From an uncultured Acetatifactor sp. (GTDB lineage: Bacteria; Bacillota; Clostridia; Lachnospirales; Lachnospiraceae), in assembly GCA_910585615.1 (NCBI GenBank), contig CAJUFO010000001.1, positions 215,386-279,385 on the forward strand: 64,000 nucleotides of DNA. The letters run 5' to 3'. The number at the start of each line of letters is the position of its first letter. The first letter of the stretch is position 1. The notes under the pieces are model-generated. The model saw only the letters and a program-made list of their open reading frames with translations. It searched no databases and had not been told where the DNA came from. Shown one piece after another: positions 32,653-41,767 of the stretch. The translations under genes were made by a program, and so were the position numbers.

Positions 32653-34332
32653 ATGGAGATGCAGGAGATAATCAAACAGGCGGAACAGGACATCAGGCAG
32701 GCAATCAAAGACTATGGCGCGCACACAAAGCAGACGGAAGTCCTCGATGACGTGTCGGAGAGGTTCATCCGCAGGCTCGCCAGGGACAGCGCCTATGCGA
32801 AGCAGGGGCTGCGGGAGCTGTTCAGCAGGTCGCCAGCGTGGGATGAAAGGATTGGCGCACTGGTCATCAACGGGACACGGACACACGACCCGGACTACGA
32901 CAGGATATTAGGGCTGGGACGCGATATCCTACATGATGTCCTCAAGCCTGATGACAGCAGATACTACAGCATCCAGCGGGCATTGGACTTCTTCTGCTGT
33001 CCCCAGCAGGACGAGACGGACCGTGAGATGAGCATCGATGCAATCAACTCACTCGCGCCGAAAGCATATACGCCCACGAAGAAGCCGAGCCGCGTGTTCA
33101 AGGCGCTCTGCGATGCCCTCGGTGTTACAGATGGGGAGGCTGGCAGCGTGTTCCAGAGGCTCTTCGCGCAGTTCGCGGACGAGCTGGCGGCAAAGAGGAT
33201 TGGCTTCAAGCTGTACGTCTCGCTGAACCCGGCGCACTTCCTGACCATGAGCAACCCAAAGAAGGACGGCCGTGGCGAGACCCTGACGAGCTGCCATTCG
33301 TTCAACTCCACGGAATACAAGTACAATAACGGCTGTTCCGGCTACGCCAGGGACGCGGCCAGCTTCATAGCGTTCACAGTGGCAGATGACGGGGGTTCGG
33401 AGGCGTTCAACAACCGGAAGACCACCAGGCAGGTCTTCGCATACCGGCCAGGGAGCGGCCTGCTGCTGCAGAGCAGGATGTACAACACATCCGGCGGCAC
33501 GCGAGGGGCGCAGGCGGACTCCAGGCTCTACCGGGACCTGGTTCAGCGCGAAATCTCCATGCTGGAGGACGTGCCGAACCTGTGGAGGACGGTGCCGTCC
33601 ACTGGAGAGAAGTCAGGCTGGGTCGGCGCAGGGTACGGATTCGGCGGGTATGCCGACTGGACATATGCCGACTTTGATGGCCATATCAGCTTCAGGTCCG
33701 ATTTCGATGAGAAGAGATGCGGGATCCTGGAGGTCGGCACATACGGGCTGTGCATCCGCTGCGGGAATGAGATTAGCGAGCGACTGTACTGTGATGGATG
33801 CAAAGAAAGCCAGCCCATCTGCGACGACTGCGGCGAACATTGTGGTGGGCTGAACACGGCCTACGACATCAGGGGGGACGAGGTCCATGTCTGTAGCGAC
33901 TGCCTTGACAGCAACTATCGGTACTGCGAGGTCTGTAACAGGTATCATGACAATGGGAACATGAGGCATGTCGGCGGCAGGGACATCTGCAGCAGATGCC
34001 TCTCCGAGCATTACGAGCAGTGCAAGGGCTGCGGGGAGTGGCTGCGGAAAGGGGATACATACGGCGTATATGGCCGGAACGGCTATTCAATCCAAGTATG
34101 CGGACACTGCCGGGGCGGCTACATCCGCTGCAGCAGCTGTGACGGATACTACCATCCTGACAACACGCGGCTCCTGATCCGGGCGGGCGGCAGGCACAGA
34201 CATGTCTGCAACGACTGTGCGCGGGACTATGTGGCCTGCCCATCCTGCAGCAGCCTGGTAGAGGTCTGCGGTGATGGGGCCTGCCCGTCCTGCGGGGAGG
34301 TAATCGAAGAAAGGATGGAGGAGACGGCATGA
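32653..34332 (+). CDS. Cysteine-rich zinc-ribbon protein of mobile elements
   Basis: 559 residues. The N-terminal 370 residues form a soluble domain with LYVSLNPAHFLTMSNPKKDG, TLTSCHSF and QVFAYRPGSGLLLQSRMYN, seen in proteins of clostridial and streptococcal elements. From about 373 onward there are at least six CxxC pairs (CIRCGNE, CDDCGEHC, CSDCLDSN, CEVCNRYH, CKGCGEWL, CPSCGEV), i.e. multiple zinc ribbons. Function unknown; its stop overlaps the start of the peptidase gene by 4 bases, implying a functional pair. Confidence 0.7.
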   Translation: MEMQEIIKQAEQDIRQAIKDYGAHTKQTEVLDDVSERFIRRLARDSAYAKQGLRELFSRSPAWDERIGALVINGTRTHDPDYDRILGLGRDILHDVLKPDDSRYYSIQRALDFFCCPQQDETDREMSIDAINSLAPKAYTPTKKPSRVFKALCDALGVTDGEAGSVFQRLFAQFADELAAKRIGFKLYVSLNPAHFLTMSNPKKDGRGETLTSCHSFNSTEYKYNNGCSGYARDAASFIAFTVADDGGSEAFNNRKTTRQVFAYRPGSGLLLQSRMYNTSGGTRGAQADSRLYRDLVQREISMLEDVPNLWRTVPSTGEKSGWVGAGYGFGGYADWTYADFDGHISFRSDFDEKRCGILEVGTYGLCIRCGNEISERLYCDGCKESQPICDDCGEHCGGLNTAYDIRGDEVHVCSDCLDSNYRYCEVCNRYHDNGNMRHVGGRDICSRCLSEHYEQCKGCGEWLRKGDTYGVYGRNGYSIQVCGHCRGGYIRCSSCDGYYHPDNTRLLIRAGGRHRHVCNDCARDYVACPSCSSLVEVCGDGACPSCGEVIEERMEETA

Positions 34333-35312
34333 AGCCATTGGAATATTTCTTAAGGCCCACACAGAAAGAGCTTTTCGCAAGGCTGCGGTCAATCTACAAA
34401 GGGCGCGCAGACGTGTGCAGGGACAGCTACATCCTGGTCAGGGGAGAGGCCCCGGTGCTCCTGGTGGCGCACCTCGACACGGTGCACCGCCAGCCGGTGG
34501 AGCAGATCTGCAGAACGGATGACGGAGAGATACTCATGTCCCCACAGGGAATCGGGGGAGACGACAGGTGCGGGGTCTACGCCCTGAACGCCATATATGG
34601 GCAGTCGGAGGCAAAGCCGTGGCTGCTGTTCACCTGCGATGAAGAGGTGGGCGGCATAGGCGCAGGCGCATTCTGCGCGAAGCACCGCAAGGGAGCCCTC
34701 CCGAAAGAACTGAAGCGGCTCAAACTAATCATTGAGATTGACCGGAAAGGCAAGGATGATGCGGTCTATTACGGCTGCGGGAACAAGGGCTTCGAGGACT
34801 ATATAACAGGGAAAGGGTTCAGGACGTCCTATGGCTCGTTCAGCGACATCTCATACATCGCGCCGGAACTTGGCATTGCGGCGGTGAACCTCTCGGCAGG
34901 GTACTACAACGCCCATACGCTGCATGAATACATCGACCGGAGGCATCTGGAGGACACGGTCAGGAAGGTCGTCGGGATTGTCGCGGAATCCACGAATCCT
35001 GAGTTCCACCGGTATGAATATGTAGAAGCGCGCCGCTATTGCGGCAGGGGCTGGGGCGGATATGGCAGATGGCGCGATGAGGATGGGAAAATCCTGGAGG
35101 GCCTGCCGCAGGGCATCCGTGAGGAATACAGGATCCTCCTGGACTACTATACCGTGGAGGAGCTGGAGGGATACCGCAGGGATTATGGGGACAGGATGAT
35201 ACCGCAGCTTTTTGAGGCCGAATTCGGCGGCGCGTGTCTGCCGCTGGAGGAGGGATTGGGCGGATGGGGGAATCCAGAGGCAGATATGGGATGCGGCGGA
35301 GTGGAGAGGTGA
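34329..35312 (+). CDS. M20/M28-type zinc peptidase-like protein
   Basis: 327 residues. Candidate metal ligands and catalytic residues are in order: LVAHLDTVH (His, Asp; near 44), IGGDDRCG (bridging Asp; near 75), FTCDEEVGG (Glu-Glu; near 99), EIDRKG (Asp; near 137) and YNAHTLHEYID (His; near 196). This is the dinuclear aminopeptidase plan. The C-terminal 70 residues are Gly-rich and unusual. It is cytosolic and coupled by ATGA overlap to the zinc-ribbon gene; the substrate is unknown. Confidence 0.75.
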   Translation: MKPLEYFLRPTQKELFARLRSIYKGRADVCRDSYILVRGEAPVLLVAHLDTVHRQPVEQICRTDDGEILMSPQGIGGDDRCGVYALNAIYGQSEAKPWLLFTCDEEVGGIGAGAFCAKHRKGALPKELKRLKLIIEIDRKGKDDAVYYGCGNKGFEDYITGKGFRTSYGSFSDISYIAPELGIAAVNLSAGYYNAHTLHEYIDRRHLEDTVRKVVGIVAESTNPEFHRYEYVEARRYCGRGWGGYGRWRDEDGKILEGLPQGIREEYRILLDYYTVEELEGYRRDYGDRMIPQLFEAEFGGACLPLEEGLGGWGNPEADMGCGGVER

Positions 35313-35331
35313 CTGAAAGGAGGGCTGGCCA

Positions 35332-35787
35332 ATGGAGGGGAAATATTTCGGGGAAGTCTGCTGTTGCGGAGACGACATCAGCAGCGTCCTGGAGACAGAT
35401 GGTGCAGAGGAGGCTGATGGACTTGCCAGCCAGCCGCGCGGGATATGTGGGTGCTATGGCCCAGCCGTGCGCCAGGCAGAAGAGATGGGGAGAAGCGGCT
35501 GCATGGAAAGGGCTGGCCCGATGGAGGCGCATACGGGAACCATGAACCTACGGGCTGAATACGATTACCTCCTGCGCTTTGCAGAGGGTAGCTGCTTCCA
35601 TGACAGCCATACGCAGGACCAGCTAAGGGCGCTATGGACGGCATTCTGCTTCCATGCAGGCTGGGAGGCGGACACAGAACCGTATGACAGCACGATGATG
35701 GAACTCTGGAAGCGGGGCGGTGGAAGACCGGACGGCTGGCCGGACTTCCGCAGCTTTGACGACTATATGTGTGAATTTTTGGCTTGA
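35332..35787 (+). CDS. Uncharacterised element protein
   Basis: 151 residues. The first 68 are Cys/Gly-rich low complexity; the second part (LRAEYDYLLRFAEGSCFHDS, LRALWTAFCFHAGWEADTEP) is well-formed and probably the real domain. The ATG at 35332 follows AAAGGAGGG. The coding end contains the inverted repeat TTGAAGCC / GGCTTCAA (35788-35810 region). No known family. Confidence 0.55.
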   Translation: MEGKYFGEVCCCGDDISSVLETDGAEEADGLASQPRGICGCYGPAVRQAEEMGRSGCMERAGPMEAHTGTMNLRAEYDYLLRFAEGSCFHDSHTQDQLRALWTAFCFHAGWEADTEPYDSTMMELWKRGGGRPDGWPDFRSFDDYMCEFLA

Positions 35788-35839
35788 AGCCGCGATGTGT
35801 GGCTTCAAGGCCTGCCTGCAATGGGAGGAAGGAGGGACG

Positions 35840-36358
35840 ATGGGGACGATGGAAGAAAGGCCGGAGAGGATGAGGAAAGGGATTCGGCATAGGGACGGGC
35901 GTGACGGTGTAGCCCAGGGATTCAGGGAAGGACATCCGGATGCCAGCCGCTGCACCTTTGGCTACAACTCCTGCTGCAGTGAAAAGGAATGGGAACAAGC
36001 CACGGGGTCCCGTATAGGCTACAGCCCTGCAGAGAGCACCTGGACAGGGGGATGCTCCGAAAATGGGCCGGAAAGGTACAGCGACCTGTTCCTATATGTC
36101 CCAGAGGCGCGCCAGATTGTCCGGATTGCGGAAGGTACCGGCGACAATCTCCTTGAAGAAGATGCAGATGCGGGATATGTGGACTATATCTATTACGACC
36201 AGTATATGCTGGACGCCGATATGCCGGATGCAGGCGGTGGCATGGTCCTGCTGAAAGAGATGCTGAGGGAGAAGTATGGATGCTTAGCGGACTGCATACC
36301 GGACGTCCTTGACGTGGCATATGGCAGCCGCCTGGTCAGATGCACGGTTTTAGGATGA
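35840..36358 (+). CDS. Uncharacterised acidic protein
   Basis: 172 residues. The C-terminal part (YSDLFLYVPEARQIVRIAEG, then YVDYIYYDQYML and MVLLKEMLREKYG) looks like a folded domain, and the N-terminus is charged low complexity. I start at 35840 after GGAGG; the longer upstream frame lacks support. It sits between the preceding hypothetical and the ParM-like gene on the same strand. No family recognised. Confidence 0.5.
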   Translation: MGTMEERPERMRKGIRHRDGRDGVAQGFREGHPDASRCTFGYNSCCSEKEWEQATGSRIGYSPAESTWTGGCSENGPERYSDLFLYVPEARQIVRIAEGTGDNLLEEDADAGYVDYIYYDQYMLDADMPDAGGGMVLLKEMLREKYGCLADCIPDVLDVAYGSRLVRCTVLG

Positions 36359-36419
36359 AGGGGCAGGGAAGGCTTGGAGGTTTCGGGAGGATATCTTGAA
36401 GAGAGGAGGGCACAGGATT

Positions 36420-37346
36420 ATGGTCAGATTGGGCAATGGGAAGTGCATCATAGGGTTCGACAACGGCTACCAGTTCGGAAAGACGGCACGGGCGCTGTTC
36501 GGCAACGGGATCCATGGGCTGGGGAAGGTGGAGCCGTCAGTCAGGGAGCATTCCCTGAAATATGGAAGGAAGTTCTACAAGGTCGGCGAGGGGAGGGCCG
36601 CCATCACGGAGGACAAGGTCTCGGACGAGGACGCAAGGCTGCTGACCATGGCGGCGGTGGCGAAGGAGCTTTCCATGGAGGGGCTCCGGAAAGCGGAGGT
36701 CGTCCTGGAGGTAGGCCTGTCGTTCTCGGACTATGGGAGGGAGAAAGGGCGGCTCCTGGAATACTACAGCCAGAAGCCGGGACTGAGGTATGGATATGAG
36801 GGGATACGGTACGACGTGGACATCGCCAGGGTCTTCGTGTTCCCCCAGTGCTATTCGGCGGTGGCACCGCGCCTGGGGAACATGGAGGGCAGCTACCTGA
36901 TCGTGGACATCGGGAGCAAGACGACGGACGCGGTCTACCTGGAGGACGGCATCCCGGTTGAGCGGAGGTCAGTGACGGTCGAGAGGGCCATGGTGAAATG
37001 GCTGAGGCAGATACAGAGGGACTTACAGGTGCAGCACGGGAAAGACATCCCGGAGGACGAGATACTGAAGGTCATACTGAGGCAGGAGACCCTCCTGCCC
37101 AGGGCATATGTGACCCTAATCAAAGAGGGCATCAGGGAGCAGGTACATATGCTGGAGCTGGAGCTACGGGAACGAGGCTACGACCTCGATTACTGCAGGG
37201 TCATCTATGTGGGAGGTGGCGCTGTGGCGGTAAGGAACTTCTCCGAGCATAAGCCGAACGTTGCATACGACTGCGACATCCATGCTAACGCGAAAGGGTA
37301 TGAATACCTGGCCCTGCAGATACTGAGGAGCCAGGGGGCGGCATGA
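36420..37346 (+). CDS. ParM/StbA-family actin-like ATPase
   Basis: 308 residues with the actin-ATPase motifs: phosphate-1 IIGFDNGYQFGKT near 9, phosphate-2 LIVDIGSKTTDAVYL near 161 and the adenosine motif YVGGGAVAV near 266. Such proteins polymerise to push plasmid copies apart. The stop codon is 1 base before the next gene, whose product looks like the matching adaptor. GAGGAGGG precedes the ATG at 36420. On an integrated element it points to a replicating, excised phase. Confidence 0.8.
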   Translation: MVRLGNGKCIIGFDNGYQFGKTARALFGNGIHGLGKVEPSVREHSLKYGRKFYKVGEGRAAITEDKVSDEDARLLTMAAVAKELSMEGLRKAEVVLEVGLSFSDYGREKGRLLEYYSQKPGLRYGYEGIRYDVDIARVFVFPQCYSAVAPRLGNMEGSYLIVDIGSKTTDAVYLEDGIPVERRSVTVERAMVKWLRQIQRDLQVQHGKDIPEDEILKVILRQETLLPRAYVTLIKEGIREQVHMLELELRERGYDLDYCRVIYVGGGAVAVRNFSEHKPNVAYDCDIHANAKGYEYLALQILRSQGAA

Positions 37347-37347
37347 C

Positions 37348-37731
37348 ATGGCTGACGACAGGATAATAACGATTCGGTTCAAGCCTGAGTGCGTGCCGGA
37401 CATGGAGCTGTACAGCAGGCTGGAGGCAGAGAAGCGGCGGCTCGGCCTGTCCATGCCTACTTATGTAAAGGATATCCTTTGGCAGCACTTTGAGGGGTCA
37501 GGGAAGATGGGGAGACATACGGAGGCAGACATATGCATGGAGCAGATGCGAGGGATTTTGCATGAGGAGCTGGCCTCCCAGAGTACCACGCTTGCCGGAA
37601 TGATTGAAAGGATGGCAGAAAGCATCCCGGGCGGCCGGCAGAAGGAAAGGGAACCATCAGGAGAGACCCTACCAGGATACAGCGACAGGTTCCCGGAGGG
37701 GCTGAATGGTGTGCTGGAGAAGTTCATGTAG
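37348..37731 (+). CDS. Probable ParR-like partition adaptor
   Basis: 127 residues. The N-terminus (DDRIITIRFKPECVPDMELY, RLGLSMPTYVKDIL) resembles a ribbon-helix-helix DNA-binding domain, and the rest is polar and flexible. Small size, position directly after the ParM-like gene and a large palindrome 70 bases downstream all fit a ParR that binds a centromere and caps ParM filaments. Assigned by context. Confidence 0.6.
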   Translation: MADDRIITIRFKPECVPDMELYSRLEAEKRRLGLSMPTYVKDILWQHFEGSGKMGRHTEADICMEQMRGILHEELASQSTTLAGMIERMAESIPGGRQKEREPSGETLPGYSDRFPEGLNGVLEKFM

Positions 37732-38321
37732 ATTAGCACATATAGCGCATAGCACGCAGATATATGCCAGATTGTGGTATGTTGGTATACGTCGCTGGAA
37801 GATTCTGCTACAAATTTGTAGCAGAATGCCCAGACATAAGAAGATTGCTAAAAAAATTTAGCGGAAGTCCCTTTTCGCGCTGTGTTCAGTATCAGAGAGC
37901 GCAGAATAGACTGGAGATTGTGTGGGATGGGATTGTTATGGGAATGGAGTGTCTTTCTGGATAATATTTCGGAAAGACATTCTATCCCTGCATGTAGTGT
38001 TCTGGTGGAAAGCAATTCGGCTTTATGCAGCAAATTAGAAATAACATGAATAAGCGGATTGGAGGAATGCTAGAAGATTACAGATAGGACGGACTATGGA
38101 GTATTGATGTTTTATGCCGCTTACAATTACAACATATTGGAATCAGTTCGTCATCTTTCCTGAAAGATCCGGGCACTGACAGAGATATTGGGTAGTCATA
38201 GTGAATCTTTTGCAGAGCAGATTTTGATTGATGTATTTTGGAAATGATGTTACGATAATTTATGTGTATGGAGCGATGAGGTCTTTAAATATTCCAGTTT
38301 GGGTGATGGGGGGTATGTAAT
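37732..38321. other. 590-base non-coding region, candidate centromere or origin
   Basis: It holds a perfect 26-bp palindrome (37802-37827), a second inverted repeat GCTAAA/TTTAGC (37847-37862) and a possible GGATA..TATCC hairpin near 37961-37988. An open frame of 66 codons crosses it but has no ribosome site and no protein-like pattern. Base composition falls from GC-rich to AT-rich across the region. Confidence 0.5.
37802..37827. repeat. Perfect 26-bp palindrome
   Basis: The half-site ATTCTGCTACAAA is followed with no spacer by its exact reverse complement. It lies 70 bases after the ParR-like gene, suited to a protein-binding centromere, operator or cruciform. Confidence 0.8.
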
Positions 38322-39332
38322 ATGGAAAATACAATAAGCTTTAAGGAGTGGGCAGAGAAGTGGTGGCAGGAAAATTACGAGAAGGATAAAGTTACAATAA
38401 ATGATATTGAAGAAGTGGGGCGTCGTTTGAGAAAAGCAATATATGCTGTATTTGACTATGATGATCAAGAAAAAGTCAACGATATGTATGACGAAATTGA
38501 GATAAATGATATTTTTCCTGATACAGTCATGCCTTTAGGCTTAGAGGGTGAGCAATACAATTTGTCTGTACTGGCAGCAGTGGAAAGAATGCCGGATGAG
38601 GAATGTCCGGAGTATGTTAAGCGAAAAATAGCTAGGATAAAAGAACTAATGGCTGAAAAAGAAGCAACGATTAAGAGCCGAGACAAATTAGCTAAAGTGC
38701 TAGCTAAAGATGCCAAGGCAAGAGAAAGATGGATAAAAAAGTGTGATAAAATAAAGAGAATTGATAAAGAAATAGAAAATTTGAAAGCAAAGCTGCTAAA
38801 AAAACCTCTTGGCAAAGCCCCAATTTTTGAAGTGGTGGGTGAGACAGAAGGAAGACTCTATAGCTTTCTCCTGGAAAAAATTGGGGGTGCAAATAGCATT
38901 ATTCGACATCCATATTCTTATGCGGATATACAGAACGGCTACTGGGAAAAAGTTCATATTAATGACAGGTGTGAGTTGTATGGATTAGTGAAAGAATTAT
39001 GTGAGAAGGAAGAATGGCACATTGCCTTGGGCTACGGTAAGTTCTTAAAGAAAGAGTTCGATTTATGTGAGTTCGGCAAAAGGATACTTTTGCCACAGGT
39101 ATGCAGGTGCAAAGAAAAGGCAGAAATACTGTTAAAGTGTTTTGAAGATATGACAGATATTGAAAAGCTGAAAGGTAAAGACGATTTTATAGATAAATTA
39201 GATATATTTAAGAGTATAGAAGAACGCTTAGATAGTTTATTGAAAGAAACAGAGGATGTTCGCGTTCCATTTATGGAGAATAAAGATATACAATCATGGC
39301 TTTCAGACAAATTGGCGGACAAGTATAAATGA
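38322..39332 (+). CDS. AT-rich cargo protein with coiled coil, unknown function
   Basis: 336 residues. The N-terminal region (FKEWAEKWWQENYEKDKVTI) is followed by a coiled-coil stretch at about 105-165 (IKELMAEKEATIKSRDKLAK, KKCDKIKRIDKEIENLKAKL) and a soluble C-terminal part. Codon use is AT-rich relative to the flanking backbone, so it is a separate acquisition. I see no catalytic motif or membrane segment. Confidence 0.6.
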   Translation: MENTISFKEWAEKWWQENYEKDKVTINDIEEVGRRLRKAIYAVFDYDDQEKVNDMYDEIEINDIFPDTVMPLGLEGEQYNLSVLAAVERMPDEECPEYVKRKIARIKELMAEKEATIKSRDKLAKVLAKDAKARERWIKKCDKIKRIDKEIENLKAKLLKKPLGKAPIFEVVGETEGRLYSFLLEKIGGANSIIRHPYSYADIQNGYWEKVHINDRCELYGLVKELCEKEEWHIALGYGKFLKKEFDLCEFGKRILLPQVCRCKEKAEILLKCFEDMTDIEKLKGKDDFIDKLDIFKSIEERLDSLLKETEDVRVPFMENKDIQSWLSDKLADKYK

Positions 39333-39707
39333 GATTTTAGCAGGCCGTGTTTCTGGCTGAATGCGGCTTACCAGCTTTGTGGCCGCCAATGCCTGAAAGC
39401 CAGCTATGTTATCTGTTGGTCAGGCAGACCTATTGCCTTTTTTGTGTAAACCCGACACAATCTACTCTCAATCATGTTTGAAGCCTTGTGATTATAAATA
39501 AATTTTATATTATATCATAGATAACTTGTAATTGCAAAAAGAATTCATTTACAGAAAAAGAGTAAATGGATTCTTTTTGACGTATATTGGAAAATAACGC
39601 ATTATATTTACAGAAATCTTCAAAAAATAATTTTTCCACCAAAACAAGATGGAATGGTGGTAATTCCTGATGTTTTTGGTGGAAAAAAGAAAAACGGAGG
39701 TAATGAC
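39333..39707. promoter_or_regulatory. Structured leader upstream of the replication ATPase
   Basis: Three structures: an AGGCA/TGCCT hairpin followed by six T's near 39420-39447 (a terminator, possibly of the upstream gene or of a small RNA); a 17-bp near-perfect stem at 39536-39578 (AAAAAGAAT.CATTTAC / GTAAATG.ATTCTTTTT); and a second stem with arms TTTTTCCACCAAAAC (39631-39645) and its complement (39672-39687) ending 5 bases before the ribosome site. This resembles copy-control leaders of replication genes. Confidence 0.5.
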
Positions 39708-41471
39708 ATGGCAAATGTTGACAAAGGATTTCCGAAACTGCCGGAAGGGTACAGCTTTGAGGAAGATGGTTTGGGAAGGTGTACCGCAGGCCGAGGCAGT
39801 GGAAAACAAAGAAAGATATGCTGTGACAGTATACCGATTGACATCCGGAAGGTACTCCTTAAGGATGATGTTTCCCGGACCACAAAGGAGGGCTATAGGT
39901 TTTCCGTCGAAAACATATATAGCGAAAAAAGCGAACCGATAACTTGTACAATGGAGGAAATGAGACGAGGGAAGCTTCCTGACATAATTTATCCATATGT
40001 CAATTTCGGAACGCATCCGGGGGCAAGAAAAGAGGCGGGCAGAGTTTTTGAGCAGATCATAAAGATGGCATGTGCCGGAGAAAAGGCAGTTGAAGTGTAT
40101 GCAAACAAACTCGGCTGGAACGGAAAACGTTATATCTGGGATAATCCGCCTGAACCGGATACCGGAAAAGAATATACCAACGCGGTAGATATATGTAAGC
40201 TTGCGATTGGGCACAAGATAATTATTGTAGTACTCATAGCGGCTTTACATGGTCTTATGAAAAAACCTCTGCAGGAGGCAGGTATCAGGCATGATTATGT
40301 AGATGCAATCGTAGGCAAAACCGGAATCGGTAAATCCGAGCCGGTAAAGATAATCTGCAATTATCATGTGGGACATGGCAACATATATTCAGTAGGCTCC
40401 AATAGGAAAGCTGTATGGATGCAGATGGAGGGAAATATGGATCAGACGGTAGTCCTTGATGACTTTTGCAAAACAAAGTCTGACAGAGTTGGCGCAGCAC
40501 AAGATCAGCTTGTGTCGGAGATTATTCAGGCTTCAAGCGATGCCGCAAGGGTTATCATTGACAAAGACTCTAAAGCTGTTGCAGACCCGGCGCTGCGGAG
40601 GCATATTGTGATGAGTGCGGAAAGGATGATTCCAAACGAATCGACTATAAACCGTTGCTTCATTTTTAATATGGAAGAACCGCTCCCAGTGGAAGCTTTC
40701 CGAAAAATGAAAGATTTGGAAAATGAAAGAGGATTCTTTCGGTTTTTAGTCGCTATAAGCCGCTTTGTTAGTGGGGATAAATATACCTCTCAGCTAGAGA
40801 TGATGGCGAAAGACTATGAACGTTATAAAAGTGAAGCCGACAAGCTGGGAACCTGTACCTGCGGTAGCGACCATCGAATCAATGAGACATATGCTGTGCA
40901 GATGGTTTTAGTACGGGTGGTAATTCGGTATCTGAACAGCTTGAATCTGGATGGAATGTTAGTAAGCAAAACAGATAAGGCATTCACGGATTGTGTTGGA
41001 GGTATATGTAAAGAAATGAAGACATCAATTAGTGAACTACATCGTGTAGATACGCACAAGAAGTATTTGGAGCCGCTTGCAAGGATTCTATGTGAAGCAA
41101 CAGATATAAAAGAATGGCAGGGGTACTATGTGTATCACAGTGAGGAAAAGTATCAAAAGAACAAAAATACAGCAAAAGATTGCGTTCTCTTTTGCATCCA
41201 TGATGGCTACGCAAGCTTTGAAGGCAAGTGCATGTGTGAGATTATGGAGGATAAATATGGCTTAAGTGGGGCAAATCCCAAGGGACTGGCCAGTGATCTT
41301 TTACATTATTCTCTTGCACATGCTGACGGCGAGGGCAAATTGAGTTGCAGATGGGAAACGAAAAAACGTTATTATCATGTACGTGTCAGTGAGCTATTGG
41401 AATTAATTAGTCCTGATATAGATTTTATGGCTATGGATAGGCTCAAAAGGTTATTTCGGAAGAAGCAATAG
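39708..41471 (+). CDS. P-loop replication ATPase (primase/helicase-like, DUF927-related)
   Basis: 587 residues. Walker A GKTGIGKSE (near 204), Walker B-like VVLDDFC (near 248) and an arginine-bearing sensor region RRHIVMSAE (near 300) follow a roughly 180-residue N-terminal domain. The organisation matches DUF927/D5-like helicases of mobile elements. It probably unwinds or primes the excised element. The ATG at 39708 follows CGGAGGTAA; the upstream in-frame ATG falls inside a leader hairpin. Confidence 0.7.
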   Translation: MANVDKGFPKLPEGYSFEEDGLGRCTAGRGSGKQRKICCDSIPIDIRKVLLKDDVSRTTKEGYRFSVENIYSEKSEPITCTMEEMRRGKLPDIIYPYVNFGTHPGARKEAGRVFEQIIKMACAGEKAVEVYANKLGWNGKRYIWDNPPEPDTGKEYTNAVDICKLAIGHKIIIVVLIAALHGLMKKPLQEAGIRHDYVDAIVGKTGIGKSEPVKIICNYHVGHGNIYSVGSNRKAVWMQMEGNMDQTVVLDDFCKTKSDRVGAAQDQLVSEIIQASSDAARVIIDKDSKAVADPALRRHIVMSAERMIPNESTINRCFIFNMEEPLPVEAFRKMKDLENERGFFRFLVAISRFVSGDKYTSQLEMMAKDYERYKSEADKLGTCTCGSDHRINETYAVQMVLVRVVIRYLNSLNLDGMLVSKTDKAFTDCVGGICKEMKTSISELHRVDTHKKYLEPLARILCEATDIKEWQGYYVYHSEEKYQKNKNTAKDCVLFCIHDGYASFEGKCMCEIMEDKYGLSGANPKGLASDLLHYSLAHADGEGKLSCRWETKKRYYHVRVSELLELISPDIDFMAMDRLKRLFRKKQ

Positions 41472-41521
41472 CAATGCAAGTGTTTGGTGGCATAAGGCCA
41501 GAATAAAGGAGGGGATTTAAT

Positions 41522-41695
41522 ATGTTTGAGAGTTACCCAGATGTCGTCCGTCCCCAGCAGCTGGAAGATATGCTGCAGATAGGTCGGACTAAGCTATACG
41601 GTCTGCTACGGACGGGGCAGATTCCGAATAAGCGAATAGGTGCCAATTATTTCATCCGCAAGGATGCAGTAATCGCATATTTAGAGGAAAAATAG
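41522..41695 (+). CDS. Excisionase-like protein upstream of the integrase
   Basis: 57 residues: VVRPQQLEDMLQIGRTKLYG, then GANYFIRKDAVIAYLEEK, a MerR/excisionase fold. AAAGGAGGGG precedes the ATG. Position directly before the integrase gene is the classical xis position in Tn916-like elements, making it the best excisionase candidate of the four such proteins here. Confidence 0.78.
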   Translation: MFESYPDVVRPQQLEDMLQIGRTKLYGLLRTGQIPNKRIGANYFIRKDAVIAYLEEK

Positions 41696-41713
41696 TATTT
41701 TCAAATCTTCTGC

Positions 41714-41751
41714 CAGGTGCTAGAATAAAGGTGTCTTTATTCTGGCGCCTG
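41714..41751 (+). terminator. Long hairpin between xis-like and int genes
   Basis: CAGGTGC.AGAATAAAG pairs with CTTTATTCT.GCGCCTG around a four-base loop; about 16 pairs with one mismatch. It ends 6 bases before the integrase ribosome site and could limit integrase expression. Confidence 0.55.
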
Positions 41752-41767
41752 CGGGAAAGGAGGAATA

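Noticed and set aside
37802-37827. The palindrome as a simple terminator
   Set aside because: No T-run follows on either strand and there is no loop; a protein-binding site is more likely.
37764-37964. 66-codon plus-strand frame after the ParR-like gene
   Set aside because: It reads through the 26-bp palindrome and second inverted repeat, with no ribosome site; better explained as a DNA site region.
39549-40214. 221-codon minus-strand frame over the replication leader
   Set aside because: Antisense to the P-loop ATPase start and its hairpins; no domain pattern.
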